64,000 nucleotides of DNA. Source: Verrucomicrobiia bacterium (GTDB lineage: Bacteria; Verrucomicrobiota; Verrucomicrobiia; JABWAM01). This document shows, piece after piece, positions 7,768-15,020 of this stretch. The stretch lies in assembly GCA_028687435.1 (NCBI GenBank), contig JAQUAF010000001.1, positions 155,812 to 219,811 of the forward strand, in the 5' to 3' direction. Below the pieces are notes generated by a model. The model had not been told where the DNA came from, did not search any database, and saw nothing but the letters and a program-made list of their open reading frames with translations. The stretch's first letter is position 1. The number at the start of each line of letters is the position of its first letter. The position numbers were made by a program, and so were the translations under genes.

Positions 7768-8261
7768 GATGGATTCTCCTCCTTGAACAGGATCACCACT
7801 CCGAAAACCCCCGCCAGCAACATCACCACCTGGCCGAACAAATCCATCTGCCGCGCCTTCCACAAAAGATCGCGAGTCAGGGCCATGACGTCCGCTGATT
7901 CCGGCAGGGCTTGACCGCAAGCGGGGAATGTCCAGCATTTCAGGCAGATCACGGTCACCACCGCCAGCAAAACCAAAAGCGGCCAGAACCGCTTGAAGCG
8001 GGCCGCATAACGCGCCGCCACTTCCTGGGGTGTGAACGGCTGGACAAGGCTGATGGTGCTGATGAAAATCACCGTGATCAACCCCGCGCAAACCGAAAGC
8101 TCAAACACCGCCGCCAAGGGACCGTTCATGCGAAATATCAACAAGGCCAGGGCTGCGCTGGCAATCGCCAGGGCGATCGACCCCTTCAACAACGTCCGGG
8201 CCAGAACCGCCCACAACGCCGCGGCAACCATGAAAAGCATTATGATCAGGTTGATCGTCAT
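7764..8261 (-). CDS. Hydrogenase membrane subunit, NuoJ/MbhD-like
   Basis: The 165-residue membrane protein has about five transmembrane helices. Its segment LLKGSIALAIASAALALLIF, followed by GPLAAVFELSVCAGLITVIF (about residues 25-66), matches the NuoJ/MrpB/MbhD-type subunits (DUF4040-like), in which the Glu of FELSV is a conserved ionisable residue. It would form part of the ion translocation module next to the NuoK-like subunit. A short extramembrane loop at about 108-118 has two cysteines (CLKCWTFPACG carries three in total). Separated by only 2 bp from the NuoN-like gene upstream. Confidence 0.78.
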   Translation of the reverse strand: MTINLIIMLFMVAAALWAVLARTLLKGSIALAIASAALALLIFRMNGPLAAVFELSVCAGLITVIFISTISLVQPFTPQEVAARYAARFKRFWPLLVLLAVVTVICLKCWTFPACGQALPESADVMALTRDLLWKARQMDLFGQVVMLLAGVFGVVILFKEENPS

Positions 8262-8263
8262 GA

Positions 8264-9664
8264 TTAAAATTTCTCCATTGGCAGAACAAACGAGCCGAAC
8301 ATCCAGGGAATCAGGACGCCGACTCCCATGGTGATCAGGGTCAGGGCCAGGGTCGGGACAAGAACGTACCAGCCGGCCTCCTTCACCCCTTCCAACCCCT
8401 CACGCAACTTGCCGAAAAACACCCGTCGTTGCATGGAAAGGAAATAAGCCAGTGTCAGCAAACTCGCCAGCACAGCCACCGCCGCGTAAACCGGATGTCC
8501 CGACTTGTACAGCGCCACAATGATCACCAGTTTGCTCCAGAAACCGGCCAGCGGAGGCACTCCGGCCGTGGACAACAAGGCCACCACCGAGGCAAAACCG
8601 GTCACCGGCATGCGCGCGGCCAGGCCGCCCAACTGGTTCATGTCGCGGGTGCCCGCCCGATCCTCCACCGCCGTGGCATTCACAAACAACAACGACTTGA
8701 AAACCGCATGGTTGAACAAATGAAAGACCGCGCCCACCACCCCCAGAGCCGTGCCCGTCCCCAAACTCAAAACAATGTACCCAACCTGACTGATGCTTGA
8801 ATAGGCCAGCATCCTCTTGAAATCCCGCTGTCCCAGCGCCGCCAATGCGCCGGCAACAATTGAAACCGCCCCCGCCAGCAACAACACCGGGCTCATCCCC
8901 GTCCCAAACATGCCGTCCTGCATCAGTCGAATCAGGGCGTAAACCCCCGTGGTCTTGGTCACAATGCCGCCCAACAGGATCGACGCCGCGTTCGGCGCCG
9001 CCATGTATGCGTCCGGCAGCCAGCCATGAAAAGGAACCGATCCGGCTTTGATCAACAATCCGGCCACAAAAAGTCCCGCCGCCAGCACCGGCAGCCCGGA
9101 ACCGCCCAAACGCATCTGCTCCGCCACTTTTGCAAAAGAAGTTTCGCCCGTCGCCAGCAACAACAACGCCACCGCCGACAACATCATGGCCGTGGCCACC
9201 GCCGACATGATCAGATACTTGAACGCCCCCTCCAGCCCGTCCAACTCCCTGCGCAGGGCGATCAGGATGAACGACGCCACGGACGTGATCTCAATGAAAA
9301 CGTAAAGTGAGAACAAATCCCTCACCATCACCAATCCGTTCATTCCAACCATGGCCAGAAGAACAAGATTATAGAAATAAAAACGTTCCCGTTTATCCCT
9401 GATCGTTCCACGCGCGGCCAGAATGGAGACAAAAGCCACCAAACCAATGGACAAGAGCAGCACCCGGCTCAAACCGTCGATTTGCAAATCGAAAAAGCCC
9501 GTTTCCAAAGGCGGCAGGAAAACCATCGTCCACATCTGGTAAATCGAAAAAAACACGCCGCCCAGCATGGCCGCCCAACGCAATCCCAGCGGCAGATTCA
9601 CCACGACCACCGCGAGCAAGGGCAAAAGAATGAGTTGATTGGGCAGGTTCATGGCTTCTTTCAT
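8264..9664 (-). CDS. Antiporter-like subunit, NuoN/MrpD-like
   Basis: The 466-residue polytopic protein (about 14 helices) is one of three antiporter-like subunits in the operon. The pumping signature is present: FKYLIMSAVATAMML (helix 5-6), then KAGSVPFHGWLPDAYMAAPNA with the key lysine, LGGIVTKTTGVYALIR with the central lysine, and LLAYSSISQVGYIVL. It would carry protons or Na+ across the cytoplasmic membrane when the hydrogenase arm is driven by ferredoxin. ATG 9664 overlaps the NuoL-like stop (ATGA); an alternative ATG lies 12 bp downstream at 9652. Confidence 0.9.
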   Translation of the reverse strand: MKEAMNLPNQLILLPLLAVVVVNLPLGLRWAAMLGGVFFSIYQMWTMVFLPPLETGFFDLQIDGLSRVLLLSIGLVAFVSILAARGTIRDKRERFYFYNLVLLAMVGMNGLVMVRDLFSLYVFIEITSVASFILIALRRELDGLEGAFKYLIMSAVATAMMLSAVALLLLATGETSFAKVAEQMRLGGSGLPVLAAGLFVAGLLIKAGSVPFHGWLPDAYMAAPNAASILLGGIVTKTTGVYALIRLMQDGMFGTGMSPVLLLAGAVSIVAGALAALGQRDFKRMLAYSSISQVGYIVLSLGTGTALGVVGAVFHLFNHAVFKSLLFVNATAVEDRAGTRDMNQLGGLAARMPVTGFASVVALLSTAGVPPLAGFWSKLVIIVALYKSGHPVYAAVAVLASLLTLAYFLSMQRRVFFGKLREGLEGVKEAGWYVLVPTLALTLITMGVGVLIPWMFGSFVLPMEKF

Positions 9665-11526
9665 GCGGATTTCATCACGTACCAGATCAGGATGGCCGCC
9701 CCGGCCAGCGCCCACAAAACATAACGGGAACAACTCCCATTATGACTCCACCGGATGATGGCCGACGCTAGGTAGGTCAAACCCGCGGCCAACCCATCCG
9801 ACAGCCAGCAAATGAACCGGTCCAGATAAAACAGCGCGTAGGAGCCCCCCCTCAACACTTTCATTCCCACCTCGTAAGGATCGAACCAGCGCTTCTCCGC
9901 CTTGTCGTAAAACCATCCCAGCACCGGCGCATGATGAATATGCTCCGAGGCGCCGACTCCCACCCCGGTTCGTTTCACGCCATAACGATGATTCAGCGCC
10001 GCCAGAACCAGGGCAATCAAGGTGCCCGCCACCAGCATCATCTGGTGCGGAATCGGCCCGTGACAAGTGTGATACTCCACCCCTGCCTTCTCCAAAATCG
10101 GATAAATGAATGTCTTGAGCGGCAGTTCGTTCCACGGCCCGAACAACACGCACAACCCGGCGATCACAATCATCGGGATCAACATGGCCGCCGGCGCCTC
10201 CTTCACTTTCTTGTTCTCTTCGGCCAGCTTCCCAAAATACACGGCATGTCCCAGTTTGAGGAAGGAAGCCGCCGTGAGGAACGATCCCAAAACCGCCGCC
10301 ACATAATACAGCACATGCCTCGACAGGGCGCCGTCATAGACCAATTCCTTGGAATAAAAACCGTTGAAGGGGGGAACGCCCGAAATGGACGCCGCCGCCA
10401 CCGCAAAGCAGATGAAAGTGAGCGGCATTTGCGCCTTCAACCCCCCCAGTTTTTTAAGGTCCGTCGTGCCGGCCTGGCGCTCAACCGAACCGCCCGAGAG
10501 GAACAGGCAGGATTTGTACAGGGCATGATTCAGCATGTGAAAAATGCCCCCGATGATGCCCGCGTACACAGCCGTGCCAATGCCCAGGATCATGTATCCC
10601 ACCTGGGAAATGGCGTGATACGCCAGCAGGCGTTTGTAATCCTTCTGGATCAAAGCCATCATCACGGCAATAAGAATGGTCACCGCCCCCAGGATCATCA
10701 GGAAATGGCAGGCCCAGTTGTCCGGCGCGGATGGCAGCTTGAAAATATCCAGGCAAATTCGCGCAAGAAAATAAATCCCCAGCAGCTTTTCCAACGCCGC
10801 AGGAACCAGCGCCATGAAAGGCAGCGGCGCATCCTCCGCCGCATCCGGAATCCAGGTGTGAAACGGAATCGCGCCAGCCTTGGAAACGGCGCCCAGCACC
10901 AGCAGGATGAAAGCCAGTCCGCCCAAACCGTCCAACGCCACGCCTTGTTGTGTCAACACGTTAAGGCTGAGCGTGCCGCGCAATGATCCCACCAAAGCCA
11001 TGCCCACCATCATGCAAACATCCGAAATACCCACCAGCACCAGGGCCTTCACCGCCGTCTTCCACGCGTCCTCGCGTCCAATGGCAATCATGCCGAAAAG
11101 CGTGACCAGCAAGCTTTCCCAGAAAAACAGCAACATCACCAGGTTGTCCGCAAGCGCCACGCCATTGGTCTGGGCCAGGGAGAAAAGGAAATACGCGTAA
11201 AACTGATTGGCATGCCGGTGTTCGCGCATGAACACCGCGCTGTACAGGCTGATCAGCACCCCGAAACCGGCGCCAGCCAAAAGAATGAATCCTCCGAAAT
11301 GCTGCAGCCGCAAGGTGAAATCCAGACCGAAACCCGCCCATGGCAATGCCACCGCCACACTCTCCCCGCTTTTTTGAAACAGGGCCCAGGCCATGTAACC
11401 ATTGATGCCGGAGGCCAGAACCAACAGAAACTCGCGCAACCACTTGATCCGGTTGCCCACCACAAGCAGCAACACGCCGCACAACGCGGGATAAACAATG
11501 CAATACAGCAGAGGCGAGGAAATCAT
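9661..11526 (-). CDS. Antiporter-like subunit, NuoL-like with C-terminal extension
   Basis: The 621-residue protein is the largest antiporter-like subunit. The core (residues about 60-470) shows the family pattern, with GAIPFHTWIPDAAEDAP, AALEKLLGIYFLAR and LLAYHAISQVGYMIL. The lysine in the ALEKLLG helix replaces the usual HAATMV stretch of NuoL, as in hydrogenase-type antiporter subunits. The last 110 residues form an extension with a soluble part (HIHHAPVLGWFYDKAEKRWF) and two further hydrophobic helices, reminiscent of the lateral helix region of NuoL. Overlaps both neighbours by 4 bp. Confidence 0.88.
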   Translation of the reverse strand: MISSPLLYCIVYPALCGVLLLVVGNRIKWLREFLLVLASGINGYMAWALFQKSGESVAVALPWAGFGLDFTLRLQHFGGFILLAGAGFGVLISLYSAVFMREHRHANQFYAYFLFSLAQTNGVALADNLVMLLFFWESLLVTLFGMIAIGREDAWKTAVKALVLVGISDVCMMVGMALVGSLRGTLSLNVLTQQGVALDGLGGLAFILLVLGAVSKAGAIPFHTWIPDAAEDAPLPFMALVPAALEKLLGIYFLARICLDIFKLPSAPDNWACHFLMILGAVTILIAVMMALIQKDYKRLLAYHAISQVGYMILGIGTAVYAGIIGGIFHMLNHALYKSCLFLSGGSVERQAGTTDLKKLGGLKAQMPLTFICFAVAAASISGVPPFNGFYSKELVYDGALSRHVLYYVAAVLGSFLTAASFLKLGHAVYFGKLAEENKKVKEAPAAMLIPMIVIAGLCVLFGPWNELPLKTFIYPILEKAGVEYHTCHGPIPHQMMLVAGTLIALVLAALNHRYGVKRTGVGVGASEHIHHAPVLGWFYDKAEKRWFDPYEVGMKVLRGGSYALFYLDRFICWLSDGLAAGLTYLASAIIRWSHNGSCSRYVLWALAGAAILIWYVMKSA

Positions 11527-12989
11527 GGCTGGCCTCCTCCCAGCATCTGTTTCACCGCGGCCTGCGCAAAATCCGATGAAACCCCGATATAAAGCCCGCT
11601 CACAATGGACAACAGGGCCAGCAAAGCCACCGAACCAACCATGACGACCGATCCTTCACGCTCCTCGTGCCCCTTGGACTCGCCCATGAACACCATCACG
11701 AAAACCCGCGCCAGATAGATGATGGTCATGAATGCCCCAACCACAAAGATCAGCGTGATCCACAACGGGCTGCTCTTGGCCGCGCCGGCGATCACCATGT
11801 ATTTGCTGAAAAATCCGCCAAAAGGCGGGATCCCCATCACGGAAAAGGCGCAGATCAGGAAGGAAACCGCCGTCACCGGCATGGTCCGCACCAGCCCGCC
11901 CAGGCGCGTAATATCCTTGGTGTGGGTGTTCTGCTCCACAATGCCGGCGCACAGGAACAAGCCGCCTTTGGCAAAACCGTGCATCAGGATGTAAAGCAAC
12001 CCTCCTGCGATGGCCATCTCGCTGGCGCGGCCGATGGCCAGGCCCAGAAAGATGAAACCGATCTGGCTGATGGTGGAAAAGGCGATGATTCTTTTCAGAT
12101 CCGTCTCGATCATGGCCGCGCCGGCGGCCAGGATCGCGCTTGCGCCCGCCACGGCCGGCACCACCACATTCCACATGGGATCGATCGCAAAAGTCACAAT
12201 CAACAGGCGCGCGTAAACATACACGCCGATCTTGACCAGCACTGCGGCATGCAGCAACGCCGTCACTGGCGAGGGCGCCACGCCCGCGTCCGGCAACCAT
12301 GTCTGCAACGGCAGGGTGGCGGATTTGGAAAGCAACCCCGCCAGAATCAACACCACAGCCAGATTGGGAATGCACTCGCTGCTGAATCGTTCCCGCAACT
12401 GGATCATGTCGAAAGTCCCCGCCTTGTCAAAAATCATGATGAAACCCAGCAACATGAGCACGGCGCCGAAAAAGGTCATCATGAACGCCTTGTCCGCCCG
12501 CACCACCTGTTGGGGTTCCCGGAAAAAGCCGATCAACCGCCAGCTGGTCAGGGCGGTGATTTCCCAAAAAACATAGAGAAGAATCAGGTTCGCCGAGAAA
12601 ACCAGCCCCATCATGCTCCCCAGGAACAACACCACCAGAAAATAGTACTCATTCTGGTTGTCGTAATGGCTGATGTATCCCCACGAATAAAAAACAATGA
12701 TCGCCCCCACCAGCGAGGAAACCGTCGCCATGAACACCGCCAGGCAATCCGCATGGAAAAGACGCGATCCAAACCCCGTCTCCATCGCCACCGTCACCAC
12801 AGTGCCGGCCATGACCGTACGATACAGCGCCAGGGAACAAACAAGGGAAACCAAAACGCCAGCCAATGCCAGCAGGTTGCGCAGACGGGGCGAAACCTTG
12901 CCCACAACCGGCAGCGCAAAGGCGCCGATGACCGGTGTCCAAATCAACAAATTTAAAATGGTTTCGTTTTGCACAATCAATTTCGCCAT
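11523..12989 (-). CDS. Antiporter-like subunit, NuoM/HyfF-like; first gene of the hydrogenase operon
   Basis: This 488-residue polytopic protein has about 14 helices and opens the twelve-gene operon. The antiporter signature is clear: SATLPLQTWLPDAGVAPSP, ALLHAAVLVKIGVYVYAR with the central lysine, and IIAFSTISQIGFIFLGLA. A helix-5 segment FWEITALTSWRLIGF carries the conserved Glu. I chose ATG 12989 (MAKLIVQNE); upstream codons belong to the intergenic region. No operator or strong promoter can be assigned with confidence in the 91 bp between it and lpxI. Confidence 0.88.
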   Translation of the reverse strand: MAKLIVQNETILNLLIWTPVIGAFALPVVGKVSPRLRNLLALAGVLVSLVCSLALYRTVMAGTVVTVAMETGFGSRLFHADCLAVFMATVSSLVGAIIVFYSWGYISHYDNQNEYYFLVVLFLGSMMGLVFSANLILLYVFWEITALTSWRLIGFFREPQQVVRADKAFMMTFFGAVLMLLGFIMIFDKAGTFDMIQLRERFSSECIPNLAVVLILAGLLSKSATLPLQTWLPDAGVAPSPVTALLHAAVLVKIGVYVYARLLIVTFAIDPMWNVVVPAVAGASAILAAGAAMIETDLKRIIAFSTISQIGFIFLGLAIGRASEMAIAGGLLYILMHGFAKGGLFLCAGIVEQNTHTKDITRLGGLVRTMPVTAVSFLICAFSVMGIPPFGGFFSKYMVIAGAAKSSPLWITLIFVVGAFMTIIYLARVFVMVFMGESKGHEEREGSVVMVGSVALLALLSIVSGLYIGVSSDFAQAAVKQMLGGGQP

Positions 12990-13080
12990 GCCGCCAACTG
13001 CCCTCCAAAAAAACTCCCGCCCGGACAATCAGCAACAAATGCCGCTAAAAATGAAGCCCCTTAGGTCGCATGACAATCGG

Positions 13081-13962
13081 TCATTTGTCAAGCGCTTTGA
13101 GTTTTTTCCAAAAGTTTTTTTCCGGCGCAGCCTCCAATCCCCTCCCATCCAGCGCCTCCACAGCCATTCCCGCCTCATCCGCAGCCCGCAAAAGCTCGTC
13201 TTTTTCCAGCAACAACGTGCGTCCCGCCTCGATCGCCAGGGCCTTGATCCCGGCTTTTTTGAGCGTTTCTATGGTTTCGCATCCGATGCAGGGAATGTCG
13301 AACCGCATGTCCTGCCCTTCCTTGGTCAGCTTGACCGCCACGGCATCCCCCTGCCCGAGTTGTCCTCCCCTCAACAGGGCCGCGTCGGTTCCCTCAAACG
13401 CCTCCACCGCCAGAACCGTTCCCCGCTTGACCACCACCGTCTGGCCGATGTCGAGGGCGGCGACCGCCTTGCCGATGTTAAAACCGAAAACCATGTCCTC
13501 GCGTTCCTCTGTGGACGGCTTGCGTTGGGTCAGGACTCCGGCGCCCGGAACAATCCGCGAAAGGAATTGGGCATGGGGGGCCAACACCAAGCCGTCCCTG
13601 GCCAGTTCCTCCCCGACCGCCCCGAAAATCGTTTCCGCGTTCCGCCGCTTGAGCCGGGCCAGGAGGCCCATCATGCGAAAATCCAGCCGAAGGTTCGCGA
13701 AGAGGTTTTTCGGCGCGAGTTGGCCCACCATCACCACTTCGCGGACGCCCCATTTTTTAAAGGTGTCGATGAGCTTCTGCAACTGCCCCACCTTCAGCCA
13801 CACCATTTCATCCACCAACCCGCCCAGGGCGGGGTCGGTTTCACCCTCGAACGCCACCGCCACAAGGCGCTGGATGCCCGCCGCCCGCGCCTCGCGCGCG
13901 AAAACCAGGGGAAACCTGCGGTTGCCCGCGATCATCCCCAACATCCGGATTGAATCGGCCAT
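13081..13962 (-). CDS. lpxI: UDP-2,3-diacylglucosamine pyrophosphatase LpxI
   Basis: The 293-residue protein belongs to the LpxI (DUF1009) family, which hydrolyses UDP-2,3-diacylglucosamine to lipid X and UMP in lipid A synthesis and replaces LpxH in many Gram-negative phyla. Diagnostic segments are the N-terminal MIAGNRRFPLVFAREARAAG, the AIEAFEG-like VLAVEAFEGTDAALLRGG (about 190-207) and RFDIPCIGCETIETLKKAGI (about 228-247) with the conserved GxxTxE-type motif. I chose ATG 13962 since MADSIRMLGMIAG fits the family start; the 15 codons upstream are not conserved-looking. Its presence implies an outer membrane with lipid A. Confidence 0.9.
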   Translation of the reverse strand: MADSIRMLGMIAGNRRFPLVFAREARAAGIQRLVAVAFEGETDPALGGLVDEMVWLKVGQLQKLIDTFKKWGVREVVMVGQLAPKNLFANLRLDFRMMGLLARLKRRNAETIFGAVGEELARDGLVLAPHAQFLSRIVPGAGVLTQRKPSTEEREDMVFGFNIGKAVAALDIGQTVVVKRGTVLAVEAFEGTDAALLRGGQLGQGDAVAVKLTKEGQDMRFDIPCIGCETIETLKKAGIKALAIEAGRTLLLEKDELLRAADEAGMAVEALDGRGLEAAPEKNFWKKLKALDK

Positions 13963-14034
13963 ATCCCGGCTAAATAAGCCCCCAAAAGGCAAGGAATCAA
14001 CTTCCAAATGGAAACCGCGGGATTAGCATCGAAA

Positions 14035-14640
14035 TCATGGATGGCAACCCTTTGCGCGTTCAATGAGGCGGGCGCGCGTCATGCGTTCGCGCAGGCCGCC
14101 TTCTTTCACAAAGGCTTCCTCGAGCCGGCGGAGATGCCGGTCAAGCAGATAATTGGTTTGGTGGATCAGGCAAATGAGAATATTGGCCACGACTTTGGAG
14201 GAGCGGGTTTCGATATAGGTCCTGTAAGACTCATAGGATGCATCTTTTCGCGCCCCCAGTTTTCGCACAAAGAGGGCTTCCCGGCTGTCCTTGGACCATA
14301 GTGGCTGATTGCGCACGCGCAGGAAGTCTCGATAGTCTTCCAAGAGTTCCTCCAAACTGGCCCGGGCGACATTGGTCAGCTTGATTTCGGTTTCCTTGGA
14401 TGTGCCCGAGGCATGGCTTCCCTCAAGGATGTTTTGTTTTCCGGAACGGGCGGCCTGAATCATTTGATCATAGGTGCGGTCGCGCTTTTGCAAAAAGCGT
14501 TCACAGAACCGCACGGTTCCATCATAGACAATCCTCGCCTTCTGAAAGGAAAGCAACTTCTCGTAGCCGCCATGGGGTGGAATGAAATGTTCGAACAGGG
14601 CATTCATCATGGGAAAAGGACACAAGGAAAAAATGCTCAT
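14035..14640 (-). CDS. Four-helix-bundle protein with suffix domain (23S rRNA IVP / Avd-related family)
   Basis: The 201-residue protein matches the four helix bundle suffix family: IVYDGTVRFCERFLQKRDRT, then DQMIQAARSGKQNILEGSHA (about 58-77) and KLTNVARASLEELLEDYRDFL (about 86-106), a very conserved core, with a C-terminal helical region. The fold is related to 23S rRNA intervening-sequence proteins and to the Avd protein of diversity-generating retroelements, but no reverse transcriptase is nearby. The function is unknown; a nucleic-acid-binding scaffold is the usual guess. ATG 14640 has an AAGGA-like site upstream and is preferred to the ATGATG at 14610/14607. The protein is positively charged at its C-terminus. 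Confidence 0.8.
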   Translation of the reverse strand: MSIFSLCPFPMMNALFEHFIPPHGGYEKLLSFQKARIVYDGTVRFCERFLQKRDRTYDQMIQAARSGKQNILEGSHASGTSKETEIKLTNVARASLEELLEDYRDFLRVRNQPLWSKDSREALFVRKLGARKDASYESYRTYIETRSSKVVANILICLIHQTNYLLDRHLRRLEEAFVKEGGLRERMTRARLIERAKGCHP

Positions 14641-14808
14641 GCCCTTTTGTCCTTATGGGTTAAAAATTTTCAACGTCAATAGACTTGCTGATTTTTTGTT
14701 CGCTGGATTGCCGGACGTCCCTTTGCAAATCCGCCGTTTATCTGCTTGCCATCGGCCTTGGCGGGGGCAAAATACGCATCCCAAAGATGGATGAAGGCAT
14801 CCACGCCA

Positions 14809-14884
14809 GACCCCGTAGCTCAAATGGATAGAGCAGCGGTTTCCTAAACCGTCGATCCCAGTTCAATTCTGGGCGGGGTCACCA
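14809..14884 (+). tRNA. tRNA-Arg (anticodon CCU)
   Basis: The cloverleaf folds well: acceptor GACCCCG/CGGGGTC, D stem GCTC/GAGC, anticodon stem GCGGT/ACCGT with loop TTCCTAA, which gives anticodon CCT at positions 34-36, a 4-nt variable loop, and T arm CCCAG-TTCAATT-CTGGG. The 3' CCA is encoded. It reads AGG (Arg). Confidence 0.95.
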
Positions 14885-14940
14885 GCCTTCGCCAAGGCTT
14901 CGGCTCGGCACGCCAGCCTTCGCCAAGGCTTCGGCTGGCA
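14882..14940 (+). repeat. Two direct copies of a 24-bp palindromic element behind the tRNA
   Basis: The element CCAGCCTTCGCCAAGGCTTC(GGCT) occurs at 14882-14905 and again at 14912-14935. Each copy can fold as AGCC...GGCT around CGCCAAGG. The first copy starts inside the tRNA CCA end. Related hairpins (CCTTCGCC-AAGC-TTCGG type) sit inside the dispersed repeats near 23.1 and 30.2 kb. It may act as a tRNA transcript terminator, although there is no T-run. Confidence 0.6.
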
Positions 14941-15020
14941 AGCCAGCCAGCCCTTATGCGAAGGCTGTCCGGGGGGCAAGACCTGTTTCACCGCTATTTT
15001 CCGGCGGATAGCCCCCTTCG

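Noticed and set aside
3534..12989. Respiratory complex I (nuo operon)
   Set aside because: The NuoD counterpart keeps both NiFe CxxC motifs, the NuoB counterpart has CxxC instead of CC, there are no E/F/G subunits, and a hydrogenase protease gene is in the operon.
14882..14940. Attachment site at the tRNA-Arg 3' end
   Set aside because: The second copy repeats the hairpin element, not the tRNA 3' sequence, and no integrase gene lies nearby.
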